Shown piece after piece: positions 43,343 through 52,148 of a DNA stretch of 64,000 nt. Below the pieces are notes generated by a model. The model was not told the DNA's origin. It saw only the letters and a program-made list of their open reading frames with translations, and ran no database searches. Numbering within the stretch: the stretch's first letter is position 1; every line of letters starts with the position of its first letter. The position numbers and the translations under genes were made by a program. The DNA comes from Flexivirga oryzae (GTDB taxonomy: Bacteria > Actinomycetota > Actinomycetes > Actinomycetales > Dermatophilaceae), in NCBI RefSeq assembly GCF_014190805.1, contig NZ_JACHVQ010000001.1, positions 1,984,001 to 2,048,000 on the forward strand, written 5' to 3'.

Positions 43343-44041
43343 ATGGGGAACCAGTCGCACGAGACGCCGAGCCTGTCGCACGCGTACCGAGCTCTCGCCG
43401 CAGGTGATGCGGTCGTGGTGCCCAACCCTGCGCCGCTCGCGTATGGCGTGGTGGCGACCCGCGCTCGCGCGGTCAACGCGTGCAAGGGGCGGGCCCTGGA
43501 CCAGAACGTCGCGGCGTCGATGCACGACCGGTCGGAGTGGGAACGGCTGGCACCCGAGATCGACCTGCCCGCAACGGTTCTGCGATCGGTGCGGGCGCTG
43601 CTGGAGCTGCGGCTGAGTCTCCTGCTGCCGCTGCGCGACCGGATGGCGCATCCGGACTGGTTCACCCCGGCCGTGCGCGACGGCAACCTGGCAGTCTTCA
43701 ACGGGTACTGGGAGCCGACCGCCACACTGTGGGAAGCGTTCCCGCGCCTGTACGGCAGTAGCGCCAACCTCACCGGGCAGCCGCCGGCGGCCAGCGCTGC
43801 CGAGGCCAGGGCGCACTTCGGCCCCCACCAGGTCGTCGTCGACGCCGGGGAATCGACTCCGACGAGTGGTCCGCGCCGGTCCTCCACCATGCTGCGTCTC
43901 GACCGCGCAGGCGGCATCTGCCTGCACCGCAGCGGTGCGCAGGACTCCGCCAGCGGGCTGGGCGCACAGGCCTATCTCGCTCGGCTCGCCGACCGGGTCG
44001 GGCTGTCCGTCAGCCCCGTGCTCGCCCCACGAGCCAAGTAG
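43343..44041 (+). CDS. Sua5/YciO/YrdC-family protein
   Basis: A 232-residue protein of the threonylcarbamoyl-AMP synthase fold family: AGDAVVVPNPAPLAYGVVAT (strand-loop normally PTETVYGL), NACKGRALDQNV (KxR for nucleotide binding) and YGSSANLTGQPP (SAN motif), then RSSTMLRLD. The altered first motif and the long insertion suggest a divergent paralogue, not the essential tsaC/sua5 gene. ATG at 43343 is taken; 43313 is also open. It is divergent from the caspase-STAND gene and convergent with the MFS gene. Confidence 0.78.
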   Translation: MGNQSHETPSLSHAYRALAAGDAVVVPNPAPLAYGVVATRARAVNACKGRALDQNVAASMHDRSEWERLAPEIDLPATVLRSVRALLELRLSLLLPLRDRMAHPDWFTPAVRDGNLAVFNGYWEPTATLWEAFPRLYGSSANLTGQPPAASAAEARAHFGPHQVVVDAGESTPTSGPRRSSTMLRLDRAGGICLHRSGAQDSASGLGAQAYLARLADRVGLSVSPVLAPRAK

Positions 44042-44062
44042 ACCGATGCCGCGACAGCTGCG

Positions 44063-45466
44063 TCACCGGTGGATCACGCCCAGCGCCGGGCGCTGATGTC
44101 GCGCGAGACGGATTGTCAGACGCAACTGGCCGCTGTGTGCGAGCCACCCGGTGACGCACGCGGTTGCCAGCGCAGGCACCGCACCGGCGACGAGCATGCC
44201 CGCCTGCGGGCCGGCGTGCTCGTCGAGATAACCGAGGAGTGGACCGCCGACCGCGCCGCTGCCGGTGAACACCATCAGGTACAGCGCCATGACCCTGCCC
44301 CGGATGTCGTCGTCCGAGGCCAGTTGCACCATCGCATTGGCCGCCGTAGTCAGCAGCAGGGTGAGGGCACCCACGAGGAGCAACAGCACGAGATAGGCGG
44401 CCTCATCCGTCACAAGGCTCGCCAGCAGATAGGCACCGGCAAGACCGGCACCGATGGCGGCGATGTCACGCAACCGGGTGTGTTCGCGGCGAGCGGCCAC
44501 CAACGCCCCGGTCAGCGAGCCGACGGCCAGCGCGCAGTTGAGGATCCCGTAACCGCCTGCACCCGTGTGGAACACGTTCTTGGCGTATGCCGCGAGCGTG
44601 ACCGGAAGATTCAGCGTGAACAACCCGAACACGCCGACCAGAACGATCGGCCACAGCACGTCCGGGCGCACCCGCGCGTACCGCAGCGCGTCACGCAGCT
44701 GCCCGCGACCTGCGGCAACGACGACTGTGCGGTGCAACTCGCGGTCGCGGACTCGCAGCAGCATGAGGATCGGTCCGAGGTAGGACAGCGCGTTGATCGT
44801 GAACGCCCAGCCGATACCGAGCGTGTTGATGAGCACGGCGCTCAGCGCCGGGCCGAGCAGCGCCCCGAGCTGGAAGATCGAGGAGTTGAGGCCGATCGCG
44901 TTGCGCAACTGGTCAGGGCCGACCAACTCGTTGACGAACGCCTGGCGTGTCGGGTTGTCGATGGCGATGACCGATCCGAGTGCGAACGCCACGACATACA
45001 CCTGCCAGACCTGCACGGTCCGGGTGAGCAAGAGCCCAGCCAGCACGGTGGCGAGCACCGCCATCGCGGTCTGAGTCGTCAGCAGCACGAGCCGTTTCGG
45101 GCAGCGGTCCGCGATGAGACCACCGACCAGTCCGAACAGCAGAGTGGGCAGGGCCTGCAGCGCGGTGGTGATGCCGACGGCTGTGGCGCCGCCGGCGAGC
45201 GTGAGGACCAACCAGTCCTGGGCGATGCGCTGCACCCAACTGCCCGTGTTGGACAGCGCCTGGCCGAAGGCGAACAGTCGGTAGTTGCGGATGCGGAGGG
45301 ATCCGAAGGTGGTCGGGTGGGTGGTGGAGATCGGCGGGCTACTGGCTTCCAGCGCGGTGATCAAGACGGGGCTCTCGACGTCGTGGGCGGGTGGGTGCCT
45401 CCCATCGTTCCGTCGATGGACTCCTTCGCAAAGGTAATCAGTGGTATATCTCTTATTGCTGATCAC
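44063..45466 (-). CDS. MFS transporter, EntS-like (MFS_3) exporter
   Basis: About 467 residues with twelve predicted helices. FGSLRIRNYRLFAFGQALSN begins helix 1, GLVGGLIADRCPKRLVLL is the MFS loop 2-3 motif (GxxxDrxgRR), and IAIDNPTRQAFVNELVGPDQ and VRGRVMALYLMVFTG are typical of the enterobactin-exporter/DHA3 group. It probably exports a small molecule or drug. The GTG at 45466 is the longest start and overlaps the divergent promoter; a start nearer FGSLRIRN is possible, as no strong ribosome site is visible. The divergent LysR gene at 45485 is the probable regulator. Confidence 0.85.
   Translation of the reverse strand: MISNKRYTTDYLCEGVHRRNDGRHPPAHDVESPVLITALEASSPPISTTHPTTFGSLRIRNYRLFAFGQALSNTGSWVQRIAQDWLVLTLAGGATAVGITTALQALPTLLFGLVGGLIADRCPKRLVLLTTQTAMAVLATVLAGLLLTRTVQVWQVYVVAFALGSVIAIDNPTRQAFVNELVGPDQLRNAIGLNSSIFQLGALLGPALSAVLINTLGIGWAFTINALSYLGPILMLLRVRDRELHRTVVVAAGRGQLRDALRYARVRPDVLWPIVLVGVFGLFTLNLPVTLAAYAKNVFHTGAGGYGILNCALAVGSLTGALVAARREHTRLRDIAAIGAGLAGAYLLASLVTDEAAYLVLLLLVGALTLLLTTAANAMVQLASDDDIRGRVMALYLMVFTGSGAVGGPLLGYLDEHAGPQAGMLVAGAVPALATACVTGWLAHSGQLRLTIRLARHQRPALGVIHR
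45437..45463. promoter_or_regulatory. ATCAG-N17-CTGAT inverted repeat between MFS and LysR genes
   Basis: An A/T-rich stretch between divergent genes with 5-bp inverted arms, 17 bp apart. It overlaps the start region of the MFS frame and lies 22 bp before the LysR GTG, where a LysR autoregulatory site would be expected. Weak evidence on its own. Confidence 0.3.
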
Positions 45467-45484
45467 AATGAATTTGGAGATGCT

Positions 45485-46336
45485 GTGTACCCACCGGAGT
45501 TGCTGCGCACCTTCCTCGCGGTGTCCCAGTCACTGAGTTTCACCCGTGCCGCCGAGCTGCTCGAGATTCGGCAACCCACGGTCAGCCAGCACATCCGCAA
45601 ACTCGAAGAGCTCGTCGGCAGAACACTTTTCGTGCGTGACACGCGCACTGTCCGGCTGACCGCCGACGGCGACGCGCTGACCGGGTTCGCCCGGACCATC
45701 CTGGCCGCGCAGGAGCAGGCCGTCGACTACTTCACCGGCTCCGGACTGACCGGACGGTTGCGCGTCGGGGTCACCGATGACCTGGCGCTGACCCCGTTGC
45801 CGAAGATCCTGCGACAGTTCCGGCAGGCCTATCCGCGGGTCGACCTGGACCTGACGGTGGCCCAGAGTCCGAGCCTGCACCGGCGCATCGAGTCGGGCCA
45901 TCTGGACGTGGTGTTCGTCAAACGCGGGGTGGGCGAGCGCGGCGGCCAGCTGGTCCGGCGCGACCGCCTCGTCTGGGCCGGGCCGGAGGGTGCGCGACTC
46001 GACCTGGAGCACCCGGTGCCGCTGGTCGTCTATCGCGCACCGAGTCTCACCCGCAGCGCGGCCATCACCGCCTTGGAGGGCGCGGGCATGACGTACCGGA
46101 TCGACTGCACCGTCCGCGGCGTCAACGGCGTGATCGCCGCGGTGCGGGCGGGCCTGGGGATCGGGATCTTCGCCCGCAGCCTGATCCCCGAAGAACTGGT
46201 CGAACTGCCCACCAAGACCGGGCTGCCCACGCTCGGAGAGATCGACCTGGTGCTGCTGACCAACCCCCATGCCGAGTCGGCACCCGCCGCGACCCTGGTC
46301 ACTGCCATCCTCGCCAGCGGACACCCCTCCCACTGA
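45485..46336 (+). CDS. LysR-family transcriptional regulator
   Basis: A 283-residue LTTR: YPPELLRTFLAVSQSLSFTR, LEIRQPTVSQHIRKLEELVG and RTLFVRDTRTVRLT form the winged HTH; the effector domain starts at GRLRVGVTDDLALTPLP. GTG at 45485 has GGAGA 5 bp upstream and puts the HTH at the usual place. A very long open frame upstream is an antisense shadow of the MFS gene. Divergent from the MFS exporter, which it probably controls. Confidence 0.9.
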   Translation: MYPPELLRTFLAVSQSLSFTRAAELLEIRQPTVSQHIRKLEELVGRTLFVRDTRTVRLTADGDALTGFARTILAAQEQAVDYFTGSGLTGRLRVGVTDDLALTPLPKILRQFRQAYPRVDLDLTVAQSPSLHRRIESGHLDVVFVKRGVGERGGQLVRRDRLVWAGPEGARLDLEHPVPLVVYRAPSLTRSAAITALEGAGMTYRIDCTVRGVNGVIAAVRAGLGIGIFARSLIPEELVELPTKTGLPTLGEIDLVLLTNPHAESAPAATLVTAILASGHPSH

Positions 46337-46434
46337 CTCCCCCAAGCAGCGGTCACGCTTCGACCGAGCGTCGAGAACTTCGCCATCCGGTTCCGCTCGG
46401 GAAGACATGCCGGCGTGCGGTGGTTGCGGCATAC

Positions 46435-47298
46435 ATGACCTCAACCACTGACGTAGCCACCCAGTCCGGCACCTTCTCGATCGGCGGCGACCTCCCGGTC
46501 GTGCGCCTCGGCTACGGGACGATGCAACTGACCGGCGACGGAGTGTGGGGGCCGCCGCGCGATCACGACGAGGCGATCGCCGTGCTGCGGCGCGCCGTCG
46601 AGCTCGGCATCACCTTCTTCGATACCGCCGACTCCTATGGCCCGGTCGTCGCCGAGGAGCTGCTGGCCGAGGCACTGCACCCGTATGCCGACGACATCGT
46701 CATCGCGACCAAGGCGGGGTTGACCCGGCAGGGCCCGCACATCTGGACACCGGTCGGCGTGCCGGCATACCTGCGCCAGCAGGCCGAGCTCAGCCTGCGC
46801 CGGCTCGACGTCGACGCCATCGACCTCTTCCAACTGCACCGCATCGACCCGGCAGTACCCCTGGAGGACCAGGTCGGCGAACTCGCCAAACTCCAGGAGG
46901 AGGGCAAGATCAAGCACATCGGTCTGTCCGAGGTGAGTGTCGAGGAGTTGCAGGCCGCCCAGCAGATCGCCCCGATCGCCACTGTGCAGAACAGGTTCAG
47001 CCTCGGCACCCGCGGGTCGGACGCCCTGCTCGCTCACGCGGAGGCCCACAACATCGGCTTCATCCCGTGGCGCCCGGTCGCCGACCACACCGGCGACAGC
47101 GGGCCGATCGCCGAGATCGCCACCGCGCACGACGCGACCGTCACCCAGGTCGCCCTCGCCTGGCTGCTGCACCTGTCCCCCGTCATGCTGCCGATCCCGG
47201 GCACGTCCAAGGTCGCGCACCTGGAGTCCAACACCGCAGCCGCAGCGATCGCCTTGACCGAGGAGGAAGTGCAGCAACTCAGCAGCCTGGGTGAATAG
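46435..47298 (+). CDS. Aldo/keto reductase
   Basis: A 287-residue TIM-barrel oxidoreductase. Catalytic tetrad: Asp and Tyr in FFDTADSYGP, Lys in VIATKAGL and His in LFQLHRIDP. IPGTSKVAHLESN near the end is the NADP-binding site. ATG at 46435 was chosen; one at 46420 is also in frame. Reduces aldehydes or ketones with NADPH; the substrate is not specified. Convergent with the amidohydrolase gene, 9 bp apart. Confidence 0.92.
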   Translation: MTSTTDVATQSGTFSIGGDLPVVRLGYGTMQLTGDGVWGPPRDHDEAIAVLRRAVELGITFFDTADSYGPVVAEELLAEALHPYADDIVIATKAGLTRQGPHIWTPVGVPAYLRQQAELSLRRLDVDAIDLFQLHRIDPAVPLEDQVGELAKLQEEGKIKHIGLSEVSVEELQAAQQIAPIATVQNRFSLGTRGSDALLAHAEAHNIGFIPWRPVADHTGDSGPIAEIATAHDATVTQVALAWLLHLSPVMLPIPGTSKVAHLESNTAAAAIALTEEEVQQLSSLGE

Positions 47299-47307
47299 TT
47301 CTGGTTC

Positions 47308-48747
47308 TCAACGGGACTCGTCGAAGTCGGGGAACGTCACCGGGATCAGATCGTCGAGCGTCCGCCCGGCCCAATGACCCTCGTGCCAGTGCGCCCAGAC
47401 CTGTTCGCCGGCAGCCTGGACGCCGCGTGCGGCTGCGTCGAGGTCGGTGCCCAGCACGGTGCCGTCCTCGACGACCGGCCGGCCGTCGACCAGGACGTCG
47501 GCCAGATCCGACGGCTGCGCGTAATAGACGATGTTCCGGATCGGGTCGCGCAACGGTGCCATGCCGAACGAATCAGTGCGCCAGAACAGCAGATCCGCCT
47601 TCGCGCCGGCGCTGATACGTCCCAGGTCGTCGCGGCCGAGCAGGGCGGCGGCATTGATGGTCGCCGCGTCGAAGACCCGTTGCGCGGTCGAGGTGTCAGC
47701 CCGTCGCGAGGTGATCTTCCCGGAGATCGCCGTCCACCGCAGGGACTCGAGCATGGACTGTGGCGCGGTGTCGGTGCCGAGGCACATGTTCACGCCCGCG
47801 TCGACATACTCCGGGAAGGACTCCATGAGGATGCCCCGGCGGGCGAAGCACCACGCGTTGTAGGAGACCGAGGTGCGAGAGTCGGCAAGGAGCCGCAGAT
47901 CGTCACCGGCGAAGTTGACCCAACTGTTCCCGCTGATGAAGATCGCGTGGCCCAGCAGTGTCTGTGGTCCCAGGAAGTCGATGTCCGCGAGCCACTCGAC
48001 GGGCGTCCGCCCGTGGCGCCGGGTCATCTCGTTGAACTCCCAAACCCCTTGAGACGCATGCAAAGACACCGGCGCCTGTAGTTCGCGGGCTGCCTGCTGC
48101 GTCTCACGCAGCAACTCCTCGGCACAGGTGTCGACCTGCGCCGGACCGAGGAAACCCTGCACCCGCCCACCGGCCCGAGACTCCTGCGCCTCGATGAACG
48201 CGATCGCCCGCTGCAGACCCTCGTGCCCGGCAGCAAGGTCCCACTCGTAGTCGACCCGCTTACCGTCCGGGGTGAACCAGCGACCCGAACGGTACGACGG
48301 CGCCACGTATCCACGCATGCCGATCCGGTCGACCTGGTCGGCCACATAATCGGCGGCATCACCCAGGTGCAGGACCGTCGTCGTGCCCGAGCGGGCCAGC
48401 TCGATGAGGGAGTAGTCGACGCAGCTCTCCATGCCGGCCCGCGTCAGACCGGCGTCCTCAGCCGGCAGGATCTCGATCAGCCCGGTCAGCCAGAACTGCC
48501 GGGGGCCGTAGTCCTCCTGGACGGACTTGTCGATCGGGGACGAATGCAGATGCGAGTGCGTGTCGATGAAACCGGGTGTGATGACCCGGTTCGGCAGGGC
48601 CTTCTCGACGTCGACGTGACCGTCATACGTCTTCCCGACGAACACGATGCGGTCGTCGTCGATGACAACACATCCGTCACGCAGCAGCCGGTGGCCACCG
48701 TCCTGGTACGCAACGACGTAAGGGGCGGTGAACATCGTCCGGGTCAT
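47308..48747 (-). CDS. Amidohydrolase-family metal-dependent hydrolase
   Basis: A 479-residue amidohydrolase of the cytosine deaminase/TrzN/AtzC-like group. GFIDTHSHLHSSP supplies the HxH metal site, VSLHASQGVWEFNEM a third His, LLGHAIFIS a fourth and MCLGTDTAPQS the catalytic Asp. The C-terminus has the KADLLFWR and VLVDGRPVVEDG strands of the small beta domain. ATG at 48747 begins the beta domain (TRTMFTAPYVV). Hydrolytic deamination or dechlorination of an N-heterocycle is the family role; the ligand is unknown. Divergent from the BNR-like gene. Confidence 0.9.
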   Translation of the reverse strand: MTRTMFTAPYVVAYQDGGHRLLRDGCVVIDDDRIVFVGKTYDGHVDVEKALPNRVITPGFIDTHSHLHSSPIDKSVQEDYGPRQFWLTGLIEILPAEDAGLTRAGMESCVDYSLIELARSGTTTVLHLGDAADYVADQVDRIGMRGYVAPSYRSGRWFTPDGKRVDYEWDLAAGHEGLQRAIAFIEAQESRAGGRVQGFLGPAQVDTCAEELLRETQQAARELQAPVSLHASQGVWEFNEMTRRHGRTPVEWLADIDFLGPQTLLGHAIFISGNSWVNFAGDDLRLLADSRTSVSYNAWCFARRGILMESFPEYVDAGVNMCLGTDTAPQSMLESLRWTAISGKITSRRADTSTAQRVFDAATINAAALLGRDDLGRISAGAKADLLFWRTDSFGMAPLRDPIRNIVYYAQPSDLADVLVDGRPVVEDGTVLGTDLDAAARGVQAAGEQVWAHWHEGHWAGRTLDDLIPVTFPDFDESR

Positions 48748-48848
48748 GAATGCGAGCGTAGAGGACCCTTGTCGCCCCACGCAGCTACGACAAGAATGGG
48801 AAGTTGCGGCCTCGGCCACACCGGCAGACCGCGAGGAAGGGAAATCCC

Positions 48849-50009
48849 ATGTCGGACGCTCCAATTCACCTACTGGTGGGAACCACCAAGGGTGCCTTCA
48901 TCCTGGACGGCGACGCCGATCGCGTCAGCTGGTCCGTGCGCGGCCCGTTCTGCGACGGCGCGCCTATCAACCACGTCATCGGCGACCCGAACACCGGCAC
49001 CATCTGGGCCGGTGGCGGCGGCGACTGGTCCGGCGCCGGCGTGTGGCGCTCCGACGACGGCGGCGACACCTGGACCCTCAGCAAACTTACCACCGGCGAG
49101 GTCGACGAATGGGCGAAGAGCGACCCGGAGTTCGCCGAGTCCATCGGCTGGACCGAGACGCCGGCGCCGTTCGGTGACAGCTTCTCCCAGGTCTGGTCAC
49201 TGGGCCGGTCCGGCGACACGTTGTACGCCGGAACCAAGCCAGCGACCCTGCTCGTCAGTGATGACGGCGGCAAGACCTGGCAGACGGTCAAAGGGCTGAC
49301 CGACCACCCGTCGGCACCCGACTGGGGCCCCGGCGCGGCCGGCCTGGTGCTGCACACGATCGTCGTCGACCCTGACGACCCGGAGCACATGTGGGTCGGG
49401 ATCTCCGCGGCGGGCGTCTTCGCCACCGAGGACGGCGGAGTCACCTGGGAACGCCGCAACGACCTCGCCGATCCGACGGAGGGGGAAGATGATTCGCACC
49501 CTGCCGCAGAGTCCGAAGGGCACACCGGCTTCTGTGTGCACCACCTCGAGCGCGCCACCGGCGACAACGCGCCGCTCTACCAGCAGAACCACCACGGGGT
49601 ATGGCGCTCGGCCGACGGCGGCCACACCTGGCACAACATCACCGAGGGACTGCCCTCGACATTCGGCTTCCCGCTGTGGGTCCACCCGGGCGACGGCGAC
49701 ACGATCTGGACCGTCCCGCTCAACGGCGACTCGATCGGCCGCTACCCACCTGACGCGGCCGCAGCGGTATGGCGCTCCCGCGACGCCGGAGCGACCTGGG
49801 AGGCCCAACGCACCGGGCTCCCCCAGGAAGCCTGCTTCTTCACGGTGCTCCGCCAGGGCATGAGCGGCGACCGGCGGTCCCCCGCCGGCGTCTACTTCGG
49901 CACCAACACCGGTTCGGTCTTCGCCACCCGGGACGAGGGCGAGACCTGGACAGAAGTCGCCCGCCACCTGCCGACCGTCCTCGCGGTCGAAGTATTCGAG
50001 GTCTTGTAG
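48849..50009 (+). CDS. BNR/sialidase-like beta-propeller protein
   Basis: A 386-residue soluble propeller with repeated Asp-box motifs S-x-D-x-G-x-T-W: WRSDDGGDTWT, LVSDDGGKTWQ, FATEDGGVTWE, WRSADGGHTWH, WRSRDAGATWE and ATRDEGETWT. It lacks the Arg triad and FRIP motif of real sialidases and has no signal peptide, so it is probably a cytoplasmic protein of the VPS10/YVTN-like glycosidase-related group with unknown activity. ATG at 48849 follows GAGGAAGGG. It is divergent from the amidohydrolase with a 101-bp gap. Confidence 0.82.
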   Translation: MSDAPIHLLVGTTKGAFILDGDADRVSWSVRGPFCDGAPINHVIGDPNTGTIWAGGGGDWSGAGVWRSDDGGDTWTLSKLTTGEVDEWAKSDPEFAESIGWTETPAPFGDSFSQVWSLGRSGDTLYAGTKPATLLVSDDGGKTWQTVKGLTDHPSAPDWGPGAAGLVLHTIVVDPDDPEHMWVGISAAGVFATEDGGVTWERRNDLADPTEGEDDSHPAAESEGHTGFCVHHLERATGDNAPLYQQNHHGVWRSADGGHTWHNITEGLPSTFGFPLWVHPGDGDTIWTVPLNGDSIGRYPPDAAAAVWRSRDAGATWEAQRTGLPQEACFFTVLRQGMSGDRRSPAGVYFGTNTGSVFATRDEGETWTEVARHLPTVLAVEVFEVL

Positions 50010-50051
50010 CACCGCCACCGCGGTGGACCGCGAGAGGTCCGCCACGCTCAC

Positions 50052-51899
50052 TCAGGCAACGCTCTTGGTTACCCAGTTGATGAAGTTGGTCGTCGCGTTC
50101 CCACTGGTCTCGGCCATCGTGTGCGCCTGGCCCCAGACGGTGGCGAAATCGACTCTCTTGCCGAGGTTCTGCAGGGCGAGTGCCAGGTTGATCTCGACGG
50201 TGTTCGCGGTGTCGCCCTGCATGATCCCGGTGCGGATGCGCCAGTGCGGGGCGACGCTGGACGACTTCTAGCCGCGATAGAACTTCGCCACGTAGAACAT
50301 CGGGTTGTACATGTCGAGACGGCGGGCCACCGCTGTGCCGATGCTGTCGGTCTTGGCGAAATCGGTGCTGTATGACGATGCGCCGTACGCGCTCTTCCAG
50401 CCGCTCAGCTTGGCGTAGCCGCTCTGGCCGGCCGCGATGACCTGGCGTGACACGGCGGCGAAGTGCAGGCCGCTGGTGCCGAGCCCCATGACGACGTTCT
50501 CGGTCTCCTGCCGGGTGATGCCGTCGAACGCGCCGACATCCTTGGTCGGCTGTTTCTGGCTGAGCACGAAACCCTTCAGGTTCAGCACCGTCGCCATCTT
50601 GCTGCTGGCGTCGTACTTCACCCAGGTGGTGTCGCTGTTGAGGTACACGATGTATGCCTTGACCGTCTTGTAGGTCGTGCTCGAGGAACTGCTCGACGAT
50701 CCGCCGCTCGCACCGGTCGGCGGCGTGCCGCCGGAGCCGCTGGGTGGCGTGCCGCCTGATGGCGGTGTCCCGCCGGAGGGTGCGCTTCCGCTGCCTCCTC
50801 CGGGCATACCACCCTGACTGGTCGGTGTGTAGGGGAACGTGGTGCGCGCGAGGAAGTCGTTGAGCGAGTCCTGCACCACCGAGACGAGGTGGTCGTAGTA
50901 GCTGCCGGACAGGTACTCACCATTGCTCGATCTGGCGAGCTTCAGCTTCTTGCCGGACGAGTCCCGCAGCCCGAGTCTGTTCTGGTAGGCCGCGAAAGCC
51001 GTTGCCAGATCTCGTGAATAGGACTTCGTCCAGGTCCCGCTCGCCCGGGTGCCGGTTGAGGCGAACTGGCCCATGTTCCACTCGTAGGCGGCGTTCGCGT
51101 AGTCCAGGCTGGTGATCGGGCACCACGCCATTACGCCCGCGATGGCGTCGCTGATCGGTGTGTTGTCGGCCGAGGACATCGCCGCACCGAGCGCCTTGAG
51201 GTAGGGCGTGTAGAGCTTGCTGTCGCCGGATGCACCCATGACGGCGCTCTGCGCTCCCCCGCCGCTCATCCCGAAGACGAAGATGCGGTCGGTGTCGCCC
51301 GGCACCTTGTCGCCGACGTAGCGGATGAACCGGACCGCCGCCTTCAGGTCGACGACACCCCAGGGCGCGTTCCCGGTGTAGCTGCTGGTCTCACTGTCCC
51401 GGCCGCGCAGCCCGGCGGCGACATACACGAACCCTGCGCTGAGGTATGCCGAAACATCCTGGTAGCTATAGCTGCTCGGCGGTTTCTGCGCTGCGTAGCC
51501 GGGGGTGTTGACCGGGAACACGATCGGCGCGGTGGCCGCGGTGAAACCGCCGACCTTCCCGGAGCTGTTCGTCGTCACCGTGTAGCTGCCGTCGCTGTTC
51601 TTGGTCCCGGTGAAGTACTTGCCCGGTACGTAGACGGCCAGCTTCTCGTAGTCGGCGGCCTGCGGGTCGCGGACGTATTGCAGACCCAGCTGGTAGTAGA
51701 CGTCGTGCGAGGAGTCGTACTGCCACGAGGCGGCGTCGAGCGCGATCCCCGCGCTCGAGGTGCTGGCAACGGTCGCAGCCGAGCTCGTCGATGACGCCTC
51801 CGTCGCGGCAGTGTCCGACGAGCTGCTGCACGCGGCGAGCAGTCCGCCGAGGCCGGTGACCCCGCCACCGATGATCGCTGTTCGTCGAGTGATCGCCAC
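50052..51899 (-). pseudogene. Tannase/feruloyl-esterase-like lipoprotein gene interrupted by an in-frame TAG
   Basis: The gene starts with a Tat-like/lipoprotein signal (TRRTAIIGG; lipobox LLAAC, Cys24) and a subtype A tannase-like alpha/beta hydrolase with nucleophile Ser212 in FGMSGGGAQS and a Gly/Ser/Pro-rich insert near residues 365-400. The first frame ends at TAG (50268-50270) after YVAKFYRG. The same frame then continues for 72 codons with strong family conservation: VAPHWRIRTGIMQGDTANT, INLALALQNLGKRVDF and WGQAHTMAETSG, ending in TGA at 50052. The catalytic His lies in that lost tail. A Tyr-to-stop change (TAC to TAG) is the simple explanation. Without readthrough the product should be inactive. 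Confidence 0.85.
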
Positions 51900-52081
51900 T
51901 GTGATCTACCTGCCTCCCGTGGTGCGTCGCCGGCGGCTCCAGCGAACGTGGTGACCAGTCGACACGGGCGCCCTTTGGCAGCGCTTTGCAGGATTGTTGA
52001 TAATCGTGTGTGCTAATCATCGGCCGATGATCGCGCACGCATCCCCCACAGGGGGCTCTTACGGATATGGTCTGCCCTCTC

Positions 52082-52137
52082 CAGAGCACCGAACTGTCCT
52101 GGGAGAGATTCTCCCAGGACAGTTCATCGGTGCTCTG
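52082..52137 (-). terminator. Long hairpin downstream of the BNR/ricin gene
   Basis: CAGAGCACCGA and ACTGTCCTGGGAGA are both repeated in inverted order around a 3-nt centre, giving about 25 paired bases with one 3-nt bulge (TTC/AT region) on the right arm. It starts 11 bp after an in-frame TAA at 52149 that follows the annotated end of the minus-strand gene. There is no T-tract, so it may be a strong RNA-stabilising or Rho-assisted terminator. It also separates this gene from the tannase-like gene downstream. Confidence 0.6.
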
Positions 52138-52148
52138 CGAGCGTTCGG

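Noticed and set aside
43141..43917. An N-terminal extension of the caspase-STAND-WD40 frame to 43917
   Set aside because: It crosses the divergent Sua5-like gene; the ATG at 43140 has an upstream ribosome site and begins just before the caspase fold.
44069..45484. A long plus-strand extension upstream of the LysR gene at 45485
   Set aside because: It is antisense to the MFS transporter, and LysR homology with a good ribosome site begins at 45485.
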